Assembly: GCF_024199925.1 (NCBI RefSeq)
Contig: NZ_JANADR010000002.1
Location: 62,001-126,000 of the forward strand
Source: Bradyrhizobium sp. CCGUVB1N3
GTDB lineage: Bacteria; Pseudomonadota; Alphaproteobacteria; Rhizobiales; Xanthobacteraceae
Reading direction: 5' to 3'
Length of the DNA: 64,000 nt
The notes beneath the pieces are model-generated. The model was not told where the DNA came from. It saw only the letters and a program-made list of their open reading frames with translations, and made no database searches. Positions 39,511 to 48,815 of this stretch are shown in pieces. Position numbers and translations under genes: made by a program. Each line of letters opens with the position of its first letter. Positions within the stretch are counted from its first letter, which is position 1.

Positions 39511-40506
39511 ATGCCTAGCGCCGACCAGCTCAAAGCGCTCATAAAAGCCTTCGCTGCGGGCGACGACGCGCAATTCCACTCCATCGCGATGCAGATTGCG
39601 GCGAGCGAGGCTCGCGTCGGACATGGCAAGCTGGCCGAAGAACTCCGCGAACTGATCGACCAGTCGCGCGCTCGCGTCCCAAGCCCCGGGCCGTCGCCGA
39701 TCCCCCTCGCCAAGCCACGCGGCGAAATCGCGGATCTACTCACCGTCACCTATCCCAAAGTCCATTTGGGAGACCTGGTCCTTACGGCGAAGACCAAGAG
39801 CATTTTGCATCGCGTCGTCCGTGAGCACAAAAACGTTCGTGACATTCGCGCCCACGGTCTGGCTCCCCGCAAAAAGTTACTGCTGGTCGGACCGCCAGGC
39901 ACCGGGAAGACGATGACCGCATCGGCTATCGCGGGTGAACTCGCCCTGCCCCTCTTCGTCGTACGTCTCGACCGACTCATCACCCGATACATGGGCGAGA
40001 CGGCCGCCAAATTGCGGTTGATCTTCGACGCGATTGCGCAGACGCGTGCGGTTTATCTATTCGACGAGTTCGACAGCATTGGTTCAGAACGGGGTCTCGG
40101 CAACGACGTTGGCGAGATACGCCGCGTCGTGAACAGTTTCCTTCAAATGGTCGAGCAAGACACTTCCGATAGCGTGATCATTGCTGCGACGAACCATCCC
40201 ACTATTTTGGACAAGGCTCTCTTCCGTCGTTTTGACGACATCGTTCAATATTCGCTTCCCACCACAAAGGAAATTCGTACTGCATTTGAAGCCAAGATTG
40301 CGGGCGCGAAGACGAGCGGGAAAATCGATTGGGCCAAGCTCGCGACGTTTGCCAAGGGTCTGAGCTACGCGGATGTGACGCGCGCAACGCAAGACGCGCT
40401 CAAGCACGCGTTGATTGAAGGGCATGCATTGACGCAGAAAGACCTCTTCTCCGCGATCGATGAGCGCAAGGCGGCCCTGCAGCACGGGAACGTCAACCGC
40501 AAGTAA
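39511..40506 (+). CDS. ietA: AAA ATPase, IetA-type (partner of subtilase)
   Basis: 331 residues from the ATG at 39511; a GTG seven codons upstream is also open. Walker A GPPGTGKT, Walker B VYLFDEFD, sensor 1 ATNH and the arginine-finger region LFRRFDD are all present, so it is a full AAA+ module. The N-terminal helical part opens PSADQLKALIKAFAAGDDAQ. Length and layout fit IetA, first described as the antitoxin half of the ietAS stability and incompatibility locus of pTiC58 and later reported as an anti-phage pair. It is followed after 12 nt by its protease partner. The tRNA-Leu lies 95 nt upstream; the AT-rich gap probably holds the promoter. Confidence 0.85.
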   Translation: MPSADQLKALIKAFAAGDDAQFHSIAMQIAASEARVGHGKLAEELRELIDQSRARVPSPGPSPIPLAKPRGEIADLLTVTYPKVHLGDLVLTAKTKSILHRVVREHKNVRDIRAHGLAPRKKLLLVGPPGTGKTMTASAIAGELALPLFVVRLDRLITRYMGETAAKLRLIFDAIAQTRAVYLFDEFDSIGSERGLGNDVGEIRRVVNSFLQMVEQDTSDSVIIAATNHPTILDKALFRRFDDIVQYSLPTTKEIRTAFEAKIAGAKTSGKIDWAKLATFAKGLSYADVTRATQDALKHALIEGHALTQKDLFSAIDERKAALQHGNVNRK

Positions 40507-40518
40507 GAGCGACAACGC

Positions 40519-42982
40519 TTGGCACGGTATCCCCATTTGCTCTTCGTCGACGCCGCGGGAACGGAGCGTTATACCGCTGATCGTGGTCGATCTCCGAAAT
40601 TTGACACGCCTGACCGTGACCGTGCCCAACATGCAGCGACCGTCATCAACGCGTTGCAGACCGCGCAAAACTCGCGCGGCCCTTTTCCTACCCAGGTCGG
40701 AAACGGCTTCTATGAATCACCAGGGCTGACGCTGATTTTTGAAAGCGAGCCGGGCTTTCCGCTTGCCTTCGAGAGCCTCGACCTACGCCGCAGCAAAATT
40801 CAGTTGCTGGCGGTTACTCGCGACGAAGAGACGGCTCGTACCTACGCCACGATACACGTCCCCGACGATAAGATTCCAATTCTGCTTTGCAAATTCGAGG
40901 AGTACCGCGACGCTGAAGACGGCGATGAGCGCGATAATAGAAAGTTGGTCGAAAGCATCACCAACATCAAGCTGGCGACGCTCTCGGAGCTTTGGACAGA
41001 TACGCCCCAGCTTTATCCAGCAGCCAACACCGCTATTACGTGGGAAGTCTGGCTTCGCACAGCGATGAAGGGAGAGAACTCGCCGAGCGCGGTCCTCCGC
41101 GAGGCCGCGCCCAATTTCCGCTATGAGGTCATCTCAAACGACCTGTCGTTCATCGATCGTACCGTTGTGCTTGTACGAGGCACCCGCGAACAGCTCGCGC
41201 TGTCCACCGATGTCCTCGGTGTTATCGCCGAAGTCCGCAAAGCGAAGGTGACCGCGGACTTCTATTCCATGCAGCCGGCCGTCGACCAGCACGCCCTTTC
41301 TGCCGCGTTCATCCAGCGGCTTGGCGCCTTGCCGGGTGGCTCACCCGTCGTCGCGCTACTAGATACGGGCGTCAACCGCGCCCACCCGCTGCTTGCGCCG
41401 ATTGTCGCTGAAACTGACGTTGACGGTTTTAAGCCCGGCTGGGGCGGTCACGACAGCCATCGGCACGGGCATGGCACGCAAATGGCCGGGCTCGCTATCT
41501 ATGACGACCTCACGCCTCTCTTTGCCGGTAACGGCCCGATAGAGATCACCCACGGTGTCCAATCGCTGAAGCTCTATCACGCTCCCGACCCGCACCGGCC
41601 GGAGCTCTACGGCGCGGTAACAATCGAGGGCATATCGCGGCTCGAAATCGACGCCGCTCGCCGGAAGGCATTCTGTATGGCTATTTCCGCAGAGGCTCGC
41701 GAGAGAGGCCGGCCCACTTCATGGTCAGCAGCTGTCGACAATCTCGCGTATGGGGCCATTAACGACACGCGTCGGCTTATCATTCTCTCGGCTGGCAACA
41801 CGCCGCCCGAAGCCCGGAGAGACTATCCTGCCTACAACGAGGCCGCCTCGATCGAGGACCCCGGCCAATCGTGGAACGCCTTGACGGTCGGTGGCTACAC
41901 CGATCGGATTTTCATCGATGACAATGTCAACTTCGGCTGGAATCCGCTGGCATCGCGCGGCGACCTTGCTCCTTCCAGCAAAACGTCTATGACCTGGCCG
42001 CGCTCGACAAAGACCCCGTTCAAGCCCGACATCGTCATGGAGGCCGGCAACATGGGACGCCCCCCAGGCGACGGCGATCCCTTGTTTCTGCCCGAGTTGC
42101 AGTTGCTCACAACGAGCAACGAGTTCGCGGCTGGTGAAGCGCCATTTGTGGAGTTTCACGACACTAGCGCCGCCGCGGCGCTGGCGGCCAATCTCGCAGC
42201 GCGGGTGATGGCGCGTTATCCTGACTATTCACCCGAAACGATCCGTGGATTGCTCGTCCATAGTGCCAAATGGACCGATGCTATGCGGGCTCGCGCCGTA
42301 GACGGACAGGGGCGTCTCGACCGGGAACGCATGCTCCGCACGTTCGGATATGGAGCACCTGATCCCGAGCGCTTATTCTACAGCGCCGGCAACGCGCTGA
42401 CATTGATTGCGGAGGATAGTCTCCAACCTTTCTTCAAGGATGGGGATGGCTCCATCAAGACTAAGGACATCAAATTCCACGAGTTGCCTTGGCCACGCGA
42501 CGCACTGCTTGCCTTGCCGTTCGACACGCCGGTCGAAATGCGCGTCACGTTGTCCTACTTCGTCGAGCCTAGCCCCGGAGAGCGCGGCTGGGACCGCAAA
42601 TACGGATATCCTTTTCCGGGTTATTCGCGCGACCGAGACGCTGGACGATTTCAAGCTTCGCATCAACGCGCACGATCGCGAGGATGACTATGACGAAACC
42701 CACGCTGGCGAGACCGGGCGCTGGGAGCTAGGCGTCCGTGGCCCGACCAACGGGTCCATACATTCCAACATCTGGCGCGGCTCTGCCGCTGAACTCGCAC
42801 AACGAAACCATATCGCTGTGCTTCCCACACTTGGGTGGTGGCGTACTCGCCCTGCTGAAAAACGTGTCGACAAGAAAGCGCGCTATACGTTGATCGTGTC
42901 CATCTCCACGCCCGACGAGAACGTGGACATCTACACGCCAGTTGCGATCCAGATTGGCATCGAAAACCTGATCGAAGTTTAA
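40519..42982 (+). pseudogene. ietS: S8 (subtilisin-like) serine protease, IetS-type, with a frameshift near its C-terminus
   Basis: It starts with TTG (ARYPHLLFVDAAGTERYTAD). The catalytic triad is present: Asp in VVALLDTGVNRAHPLLA (~residue 281), His in HRHGHGTQMAG (~318) and Ser in HDTSAAAALAANLA (~551). The reading frame ends at 42687 because of one extra T in the run 42612-42615. Dropping it gives KYGYPFRVIRATETLDDFKL and an open frame to 42982 (IGIENLIEV). So about 120 C-terminal residues are displaced. The protease domain itself is complete, and the broken copy could still be active. A sequencing slip or slippage-controlled expression cannot be excluded. Confidence 0.82.
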
Positions 42983-43009
42983 CGGCCCGCCTATGGGTGC
43001 CCAATAGCC

Positions 43010-44725
43010 ATGCCTGTTATCCGCAAAATTGAAATCGCAAACTTCAGATGCCTGAAGAAGTTCAGTTGGCTTCCCGCGCCCGGAATCAACGGCCTTATTG
43101 GTCCCGGCGACATTGGCAAATCGACGATCCTGGATGCAATCGACTATTGCCTGGGTGCCCGTCGCAATCTCCAGCTCGTCGACACCGACTTCCATTGCCT
43201 CGATGTTGCCCAGCCGATCACCATTGCCATCACCCTCGGCCAGCTCGACGATACTCTGAAGAGCATCGAGGCCTATGGTCTTTACTTGCGCGGCTTCAAC
43301 AAGGAGACGGGCGACATAGTTGAAGAGCCCGAAGCCAATCACGAAACAGTATTGACTTTGCAGTTCCAGGCCCTTGCCGATCTGGAGCCCCAATGCACCC
43401 TCGTCTCCGCGCGTGGGACAGCACAGGGACAGACCCGAAATCTCAACTGGCAAGACCGGGTCCGGCTCGCACCCACAAGACTGGGCGCCTTCTCGGAACA
43501 CAACCTCAGTTGGCGCCGGGGTTCGATCCTTAATCGTTTGTCAGAGGAAAGGCCCGACGCATCGGCTGCGCTGGTTACAGCCGCACGCAATGTTCGCATT
43601 GCCTTCGGCGAACAGGCCCACGCACAGTTGAGCGACGCCCTTGGTGCTGTATCCGAGGCCGCAAAAAGCCTCGGCATTCCCGTTGGCACCGTCAAGGCGC
43701 TGCTGGACTCCCATTCGGTATCTGTGAGCGGCGGGACAATCTCGTTGCACAACGAAGATGGCGTGCCGCTGAAGGAGCTGGGCCTTGGCTCGGCGCGGCT
43801 CCTTATCGCGTGCCTTCAACGTAAAGCGGCCGCCACCTCTCCTATCGCCCTGGTCGATGAACTTGAGTACGGCCTTGAACCGCATCGCATCATAAGGCTC
43901 GTTGACGCCCTTGGGGCCAAGGAAACCGATCCGCCCCTGCAGGTGTTCATCACAACGCACTCGCCGGTTGCCGTGCGCGAACTATCTGGAAACCAGTTGT
44001 TCGTTGTCCGCGAAAGAAATGGCGAACACACTGCGCGTCAGGCCGGTACGTCAGATGATATCCAGGGCACTATTCGCCTGTTCCCGGATGCGCTGCTAGC
44101 GACTTCTATCCTGGTCTGCGAAGGGGCGACCGAGGTCGGCTTCATACGCGGCATGGACCAATACCGAGTCAGTACGGGCGAGATCGCAATCGCTGCGCAA
44201 GGCGTCACCATCGTTGATGGCGGCGGTACAAATACGTATCGTCGCGCAAAAGTCTTTCGCCAGCTCGGCTATCGAACTGCTGTGCTGCGAGATAGCGATG
44301 CCCCGCTGACGCCCGGGGAAGAAACTCTGTTTCGTGCCAAAGGTGGCAAGACTTTCAAATGGCGTGAAGGGCTATCGATAGAGGATGAGTTATTTGACAG
44401 CCTGCCGGACACCGGCATCGACGGCATGCTCGAACGAGCCGTTGAATTTAAGGAAGAGTCACTGGTCAACGACCATATCAAGTCAGTGTCCGGGAACGCC
44501 AAGAACCTGGAGGACGTCCGGCTTGAGATCCTGACTGACGTCATCTCGCAGGAAACGCGCGCCGCGCTAGCCAAAGCCTCGAAGTGTGGCAAGGGCTGGT
44601 TCAAATCCGTTCCCGCCATGGAAAAAACGGCGCGCGAAGTCATAGGACCGGCTTTTGCAAATGCTTCCGGTCCTTTCCGCGAGAAGGTTCTGGCTGTGTT
44701 TTCGTGGATCAGAAATGACGGCTAA
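43010..44725 (+). CDS. gajA: OLD-family ATPase/TOPRIM nuclease, GajA-type (Gabija)
   Basis: 571 residues, close to the 578 of the reference GajA. The N-terminal ABC-type ATPase begins IRKIEIANFRCLKKF, with Walker A GPGDIGKS at residues 31-38 and Walker B region ALVDELEYGLEPHR. A D-loop/H-loop region is seen at QVFITTHSPVAVRELSG. The C-terminal TOPRIM domain has ILVCEGATEVGFIRGMD (catalytic Glu ~371) and VLRDSDAP (~427), the DxD metal site. OLD nucleases followed by a UvrD-like helicase are class 2 OLD, that is Gabija, which cleaves DNA when nucleotides are depleted by phage. It starts 27 nt after ietS and overlaps gajB by 11 nt. The frame is intact. Confidence 0.88.
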   Translation: MPVIRKIEIANFRCLKKFSWLPAPGINGLIGPGDIGKSTILDAIDYCLGARRNLQLVDTDFHCLDVAQPITIAITLGQLDDTLKSIEAYGLYLRGFNKETGDIVEEPEANHETVLTLQFQALADLEPQCTLVSARGTAQGQTRNLNWQDRVRLAPTRLGAFSEHNLSWRRGSILNRLSEERPDASAALVTAARNVRIAFGEQAHAQLSDALGAVSEAAKSLGIPVGTVKALLDSHSVSVSGGTISLHNEDGVPLKELGLGSARLLIACLQRKAAATSPIALVDELEYGLEPHRIIRLVDALGAKETDPPLQVFITTHSPVAVRELSGNQLFVVRERNGEHTARQAGTSDDIQGTIRLFPDALLATSILVCEGATEVGFIRGMDQYRVSTGEIAIAAQGVTIVDGGGTNTYRRAKVFRQLGYRTAVLRDSDAPLTPGEETLFRAKGGKTFKWREGLSIEDELFDSLPDTGIDGMLERAVEFKEESLVNDHIKSVSGNAKNLEDVRLEILTDVISQETRAALAKASKCGKGWFKSVPAMEKTAREVIGPAFANASGPFREKVLAVFSWIRNDG

Positions 44726-46139
44726 GGTCGACCTCCTCGCGATCGACCGTGGCCTTGTTGTCTCGCCAGCGGGATGCGGCAAGACGCAGTTAATCGCCGA
44801 CGCCCTGCACGCGCACACGTTCGCGAAGCCAATTCTTGTCCTCACTCATACCAACTCGGGCGTTGCGGCCCTTCGAGGGCGGCTGGACAAAGCAGGCGTT
44901 CCTGCGTCGCAATACCGCCTGTCGACAATCGACGGCTGGGCCATCCGTCTCATCTCCACGTTTCCCGAGCGGTCCGGCCACGACCCGGGCATTGTGACGA
45001 GTCAGCGACCGCGGTATCCCACCATTCGGGCGGCCGCGTCCCGGCTCCTAAAGTCAGGCCATATCAGCGACGTCATCGTAGCGAGCTATTCCCGGCTGCT
45101 TGTGGATGAATACCAGGACTGCTCGGGGTGGCAGCACGCCATCATCTACTGGGCTGCAAAAATACTGCCGACCTGCGTCGTGGGCGATCCCGTCCAAGCG
45201 ATATTTGATTTTTCTGCCGACGACCCGATTTGCGACTGGAAGAAGCATGTCTGCGTTCATTTTCCGCAGGCGGGCGAATTGTCAAAGCCATGGCGCTGGC
45301 TCAACGCCGAAGCGCCCGAGCTTGGCGAGTGGTTGCTGGCGGCACGCAAGAACCTGCTCGATGGAAAACCCGTTGACCTTCGAACCGCTCCGTCGTCCGT
45401 CACCTGGGTAAAGCTGGAAGGCAATGCGGACGACTACGGACGGATGATCAAGGCCGGCAGGGTCAAGCCGCCGGGCGGTTCAGGTTCGGTGCTGATCATT
45501 GGCGAAAGTAAGAGCCCGCCCAGCCAACAACGCATCGCCAGTGCGATCCCCGGTGCAATCACCGTAGAGGCGGTCGATTTGCGCGACCTTGTAAGCTTCG
45601 CTGAATCGCTTGATCTATCCTCGTCGAAAGCCGTAGCGACCGTTGCGGAATTTGCCGAATCTCTAATGACGAATGTCGGTGCCGCTGACCTCGTGAAGAG
45701 AGTTGACAGTCTCATGCGCGGGAAAGCTCGCCGCGAGGCAAGCACCGTTGAGAACGCCGCCATAGCGTTCGTGCGCGATCCCTGCCTGGCTCATGTCCTG
45801 AATCTGCTCGTCGAGATCAACAAGGATGCCGGCGTTCGAGTTTACCGGCCAGCTATCCTGAGGGCATGCATCCGCGCCTTAGAACTGGCGTGCGGCCCAG
45901 GAAGTATCAGCTTTGGGGATGCGGCCGTTCGTATCCGCGAGCAAGGACGCGTCGTGGGGCGCACGATCAAGGGTCGGTCTGTAGGAAGCACATTGACCCT
46001 GAAGGGCTTGGAAGCTGATGTTGTAGTCGTATTGGATGCAGGCACGCATAACGCCAGAAATCTGTATGTCGCCATGACGCGCGGCTCGAAACAGCTCATC
46101 ATCTGCAGCCGAAACGCGCTGCTCAAACCATCCTGGTAG
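44715..46139 (+). CDS. gajB: UvrD/Rep-like helicase, GajB-type (Gabija)
   Basis: 474 residues from the ATG at 44715, which overlaps the gajA stop (ATGACGGCTAA). The Walker A reads VVSPAGCGKTQLI (~17-27), motif II is LLVDEYQDCSGWQHA (~128-142), and the motif VI-like segment near the C-terminus is NLYVAMTRGSKQLIICSR. Compact length without large 1B/2B insertions matches GajB (494 aa in the reference). It is thought to sense DNA ends or unwound DNA and to activate GajA. The frame is intact. A left end of IS3 copy A follows 150 bp downstream. Confidence 0.88.
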   Translation: MTAKVDLLAIDRGLVVSPAGCGKTQLIADALHAHTFAKPILVLTHTNSGVAALRGRLDKAGVPASQYRLSTIDGWAIRLISTFPERSGHDPGIVTSQRPRYPTIRAAASRLLKSGHISDVIVASYSRLLVDEYQDCSGWQHAIIYWAAKILPTCVVGDPVQAIFDFSADDPICDWKKHVCVHFPQAGELSKPWRWLNAEAPELGEWLLAARKNLLDGKPVDLRTAPSSVTWVKLEGNADDYGRMIKAGRVKPPGGSGSVLIIGESKSPPSQQRIASAIPGAITVEAVDLRDLVSFAESLDLSSSKAVATVAEFAESLMTNVGAADLVKRVDSLMRGKARREASTVENAAIAFVRDPCLAHVLNLLVEINKDAGVRVYRPAILRACIRALELACGPGSISFGDAAVRIREQGRVVGRTIKGRSVGSTLTLKGLEADVVVVLDAGTHNARNLYVAMTRGSKQLIICSRNALLKPSW

Positions 46140-46295
46140 ACTACCCTCGCCGTCCCATTTGTCCGACGTCCCGATCTGGTGGCCGCTACTTCCCGGCCGT
46201 GCCGCGCAGGATGCGTCCCACCTACGGACGGGCCACTTTGGCAGCATCAAATGAGGCTATGCGTGGAAACAATGGTCAATGGCTCAAGCACAATC

Positions 46296-46686
46296 TGAAC
46301 CGCCCCGGGTTTGCCGGAGGCTCCAACTCCTGAGAGGATGGAGCCATGACAAGCAAGACGACGAACAAGTTTTCGCCTGAGGTCCGCGATCGTGCGGTCC
46401 GGATGGTTCTGGATCACGCCGGCGAGCACCCATCGCGCTGGGCGGCGGTGGCATCGATTGCGGCCAAGATCGGCTGCACACCGCAGACGCTGCACGACTG
46501 GATCAAGAGGGCCGAAGTTGACAGCGGGAAGCGGGTTGGCGTTCCAACTGAGATGGCCGAGAAGCTGAAGGCCCTGGAGCGGGAGAACCGTGAGCTTCGG
46601 CAAGCCAACGAGATCCTGCGCAAGGCGAGCGCCTATTTTGCGATGGCGGAGCTCGACCGCCGGTCCAAGCCATGATCGCCTTCATC
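46296..46686 (+). mobile_element. IS3-family element, truncated copy A
   Basis: It begins with TGAACCGCCCCGGGTTTGCC, the same end as in complete copy B, contains orfA, and is cut 15 nt into orfB (ATGATCGCCTTCATC) by dispersed repeat copy b. Nothing of orfB or the right end is found beyond the repeat. Confidence 0.9.
46346..46675 (+). CDS. IS3 OrfA (transposase N-terminal HTH)
   Basis: 109 residues, intact: [39 protein letters not shown] and the leucine-zipper segment [20 protein letters not shown]. Without orfB it cannot form active OrfAB transposase, but OrfA alone could act as repressor of related copies such as copy B. Confidence 0.85.
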   Translation: MTSKTTNKFSPEVRDRAVRMVLDHAGEHPSRWAAVASIAAKIGCTPQTLHDWIKRAEVDSGKRVGVPTEMAEKLKALERENRELRQANEILRKASAYFAMAELDRRSKP

Positions 46687-46812
46687 TGTAAATGCTGATT
46701 GAAAAATGACCCTCATCGGCGTCGTCGGGACCCCTTCAGGCCATTGATTTCATTGAATTGAAATGATGGGACCCCCACGCCGATCATGGTTGAGACCCCA
46801 CGCCGAAACACA
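46687..46812 (+). repeat. dispersed 126-bp repeat, copy b
   Basis: TGTAAATGCTGATTGAAAAA at the left end and CGCCGAAACACA at the right. It is closely related to copies c and d. It cuts IS3 copy A on one side and the parA 3' end on the other. Confidence 0.9.
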
Positions 46813-47371
46813 GCGTCCGTTGACGGGGCGATTTCGTGTTGAAGTTCGAAGGCCGCAACCCGAGGAACTTCGTATCCTGGCGGCCATAACGCCTCTGCAC
46901 GCCGATCACGGTCTGCATCAGACCTTTGACGCCCTTGATCGAATAGTCCTCCAGATAGATGGGGGCCAGCACATGCGACGCCGCAACCAAACAGCCGACA
47001 CTGCGCAGTCCAAGTGATGGCGGCGTATCGATGACGCAGGCGTCGAACTGATCCGACGCACTAGCGAGGTTCTCTTGCAGAGTCGTTATGGCGGCCGCAT
47101 TGCTGCAATCGAGATCAGTCAGCGAGCTATCCGCCGGCGCAAGCGTTAGACCTTCGTCTTCACGAGAGACGATCCGTGTCCCCGGCTTGAACAGATCCGC
47201 GGCTAACGTTGAACCGGCATAGTGCCTCAACGTATCCGACGCAATGCTCTGCGCATCCACGTCGATCACGAGAACGCGGAGATTTGCCTCCGCCATGAAC
47301 AAAGCCAAATGCACAGCAAGCGTGGTCTTCCCGACCCCGCCCTTTTGATTGTTGATGACAATGGTCTTCAT
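46813..47371 (-). pseudogene. parA: ParA-family partition ATPase, 3'-truncated
   Basis: About 186 residues. The deviant Walker A NNQKGGVGKTTLAVHLA is intact, Walker A' is VLVIDVDAQSIASDTL and Walker B CVIDTPPSLG. The sequence runs to VQRRYGRQDTKFLGLRPSNF NTKSPRQRT and is then replaced by the dispersed repeat, so the C-terminal fifth and the parB partner are missing. Plasmid-type ParA; it implies a past plasmid or ICE. The ATPase core may fold, but partition function is unlikely. Confidence 0.8.
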
Positions 47372-47752
47372 CTCAGAATCCGGAATGGGTCTGGCGGCGC
47401 TGGGTTCATGTCCTCGTCCATCGTTTCGTGGAGGTGTTGGTTTGAACCAACAGCGATTGCGAATCCGATCAACGGAACGATCCCGAAATTCACCCGGCGA
47501 ATCCCCTGCCAGAAGAGTCAGGTCAGTACATCGCCAACGGAAGGAACAAATTCCGGCAAGCGCGGCTGGGACCGTGCTCGTTGCTGCACCAGTGGCGTCG
47601 ACTCGGCCGCGAGAGGATCGTCACGCGAATGCGCGGAGACCGCTTGCGGGCTCCGGGAGCGCCGCCCGGCGGCGCGAGTAGAGCCGTCCCCGAAGGGGCT
47701 CGCCCAAGTGGACACTTGTGTACGAGCGGACCGACTAGCTTAGGAGTTCTAT
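47372..47752. other. region without a supportable gene
   Basis: Upstream of the parA remnant. Overlapping frames on both strands show no motif. I cannot identify a parS-like repeat or an origin here. Confidence 0.3.
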
Positions 47753-47920
47753 ATGGCCGGCCGATCGCAAGATGGGCATTGCGGCGCGCGCGTCCTGACA
47801 ACGAAGTCGCTGAAAGGTTTAGTCCAGCTTGGGTCGCGGCAATTTCCGGCGCAATTGAGCCGCGTGCGCGAGCGAGTTGACGGCACGTGCGGCCCTAATA
47901 TACTAGTGTTCCAATTCTAA
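47753..47920 (+). CDS. possible small ORF, 55 aa
   Basis: The ATG at 47753 follows a well-placed AGGAG (6 nt spacing), and the frame reads AGRSQDGHCGARVLTTKSLK to a TAA at 47920. No family is recognised; the ribosome binding site is the only support. Confidence 0.25.
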   Translation: MAGRSQDGHCGARVLTTKSLKGLVQLGSRQFPAQLSRVRERVDGTCGPNILVFQF

Positions 47921-48019
47921 GGTGGGGAGGAAGGCCTGGAGCGACGCAAGGCGCGCGATCGCGGCCGCCAAGACGGCCGTCCGAACAGCCCCACGCCCGG
48001 CGAGGCCGGCGTTGTTCTG

Positions 48020-48745
48020 TTGAGGCGCAACACCATCTCGGAGCAAATCCACGCCGTCCTGCGCCGCGATATCGTCTGCGGCCGGCTGTCGCCACGCGCC
48101 AGCCTAAGCGAGCAGGATTTGGTTCATCGTTTCGGCGTATCGCGGACGCCAATCCGTGAGGCCATGATCAAGCTGGCCGACGAGGGGCTGGTCGAGATCT
48201 TTCCGCAATACGGCTCGTTCGTCGGACCAATCAAACTCGCCGAGGTGTTGGACAGCCAATTCGCGCGCGAAACCCTTGAATGCGCCGCGGTGGAAAAGGC
48301 GATTGCGCAAATGGACTCCAGGCAGGCCGACCAGCTGAAAGCCTTTCTGGATCGCCAGCGCGCCCTCCAGCGGAGCGGCGATGATGAGGGTTTTTTCCGC
48401 GCTGACGAGGCCATGCATGCCCACATCTTTTCGATCGCCGGTCATCCGACGGCCTGGCAGTTTGTGGCCGGCGCCAAAGCACAGATGGATCGCGTGCGCT
48501 ATCTTGCCATCACCATCCTGCGCAAGCAGCCATCCGTCGTCGCCCAGCATGCTCTCATCATCGACCGGCTCTGCGCCCGTGATCGCGACGGGGCGGTGGC
48601 GGCCATGCGCACGCACATGCGCGGGATTCTGAAAACCATCGAGATCCTAAGGGGTGAGAAGCACGATTATTTCGCCGAGAAAGACGGAAATCCGCAGCCG
48701 CGGCGCGAAGCTCACGATCAAGAGGCCCGGAAGCGGCCGCAGTAG
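48020..48745 (+). CDS. GntR-family (FadR/FCD subfamily) transcriptional regulator
   Basis: 241 residues, with a TTG start as listed; an upstream start is possible. The N-terminal winged helix reads ISEQIHAVLRRDIVCGRLSP, SLSEQDLVHRFGVSRTPIRE and KLADEGLVEIFPQYGSFVG. The FCD ligand domain carries FFRADEAMHAHIFSIAGHPT and ALIIDRLCARDRDGAVAAMR THM, whose Asp/His residues usually bind a metal and a small carboxylate or amine ligand. It is 70 nt upstream of, and co-directional with, the ABC transporter genes, so it probably controls their expression in response to the transported substrate. Confidence 0.88.
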   Translation: MRRNTISEQIHAVLRRDIVCGRLSPRASLSEQDLVHRFGVSRTPIREAMIKLADEGLVEIFPQYGSFVGPIKLAEVLDSQFARETLECAAVEKAIAQMDSRQADQLKAFLDRQRALQRSGDDEGFFRADEAMHAHIFSIAGHPTAWQFVAGAKAQMDRVRYLAITILRKQPSVVAQHALIIDRLCARDRDGAVAAMRTHMRGILKTIEILRGEKHDYFAEKDGNPQPRREAHDQEARKRPQ

Positions 48746-48815
48746 GTGGCTAACAACGTACAATAAACATGGCGCAAGACGTCGCGCGCCAATCCAAGAG
48801 GGAGAGAGAACGGCC

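Noticed and set aside
47523..47801. Minus-strand 92-codon frame upstream of the GntR gene
   Set aside because: Low-complexity Arg/Pro/Gly-rich composition typical of shadow frames, no ribosome binding site, no family.
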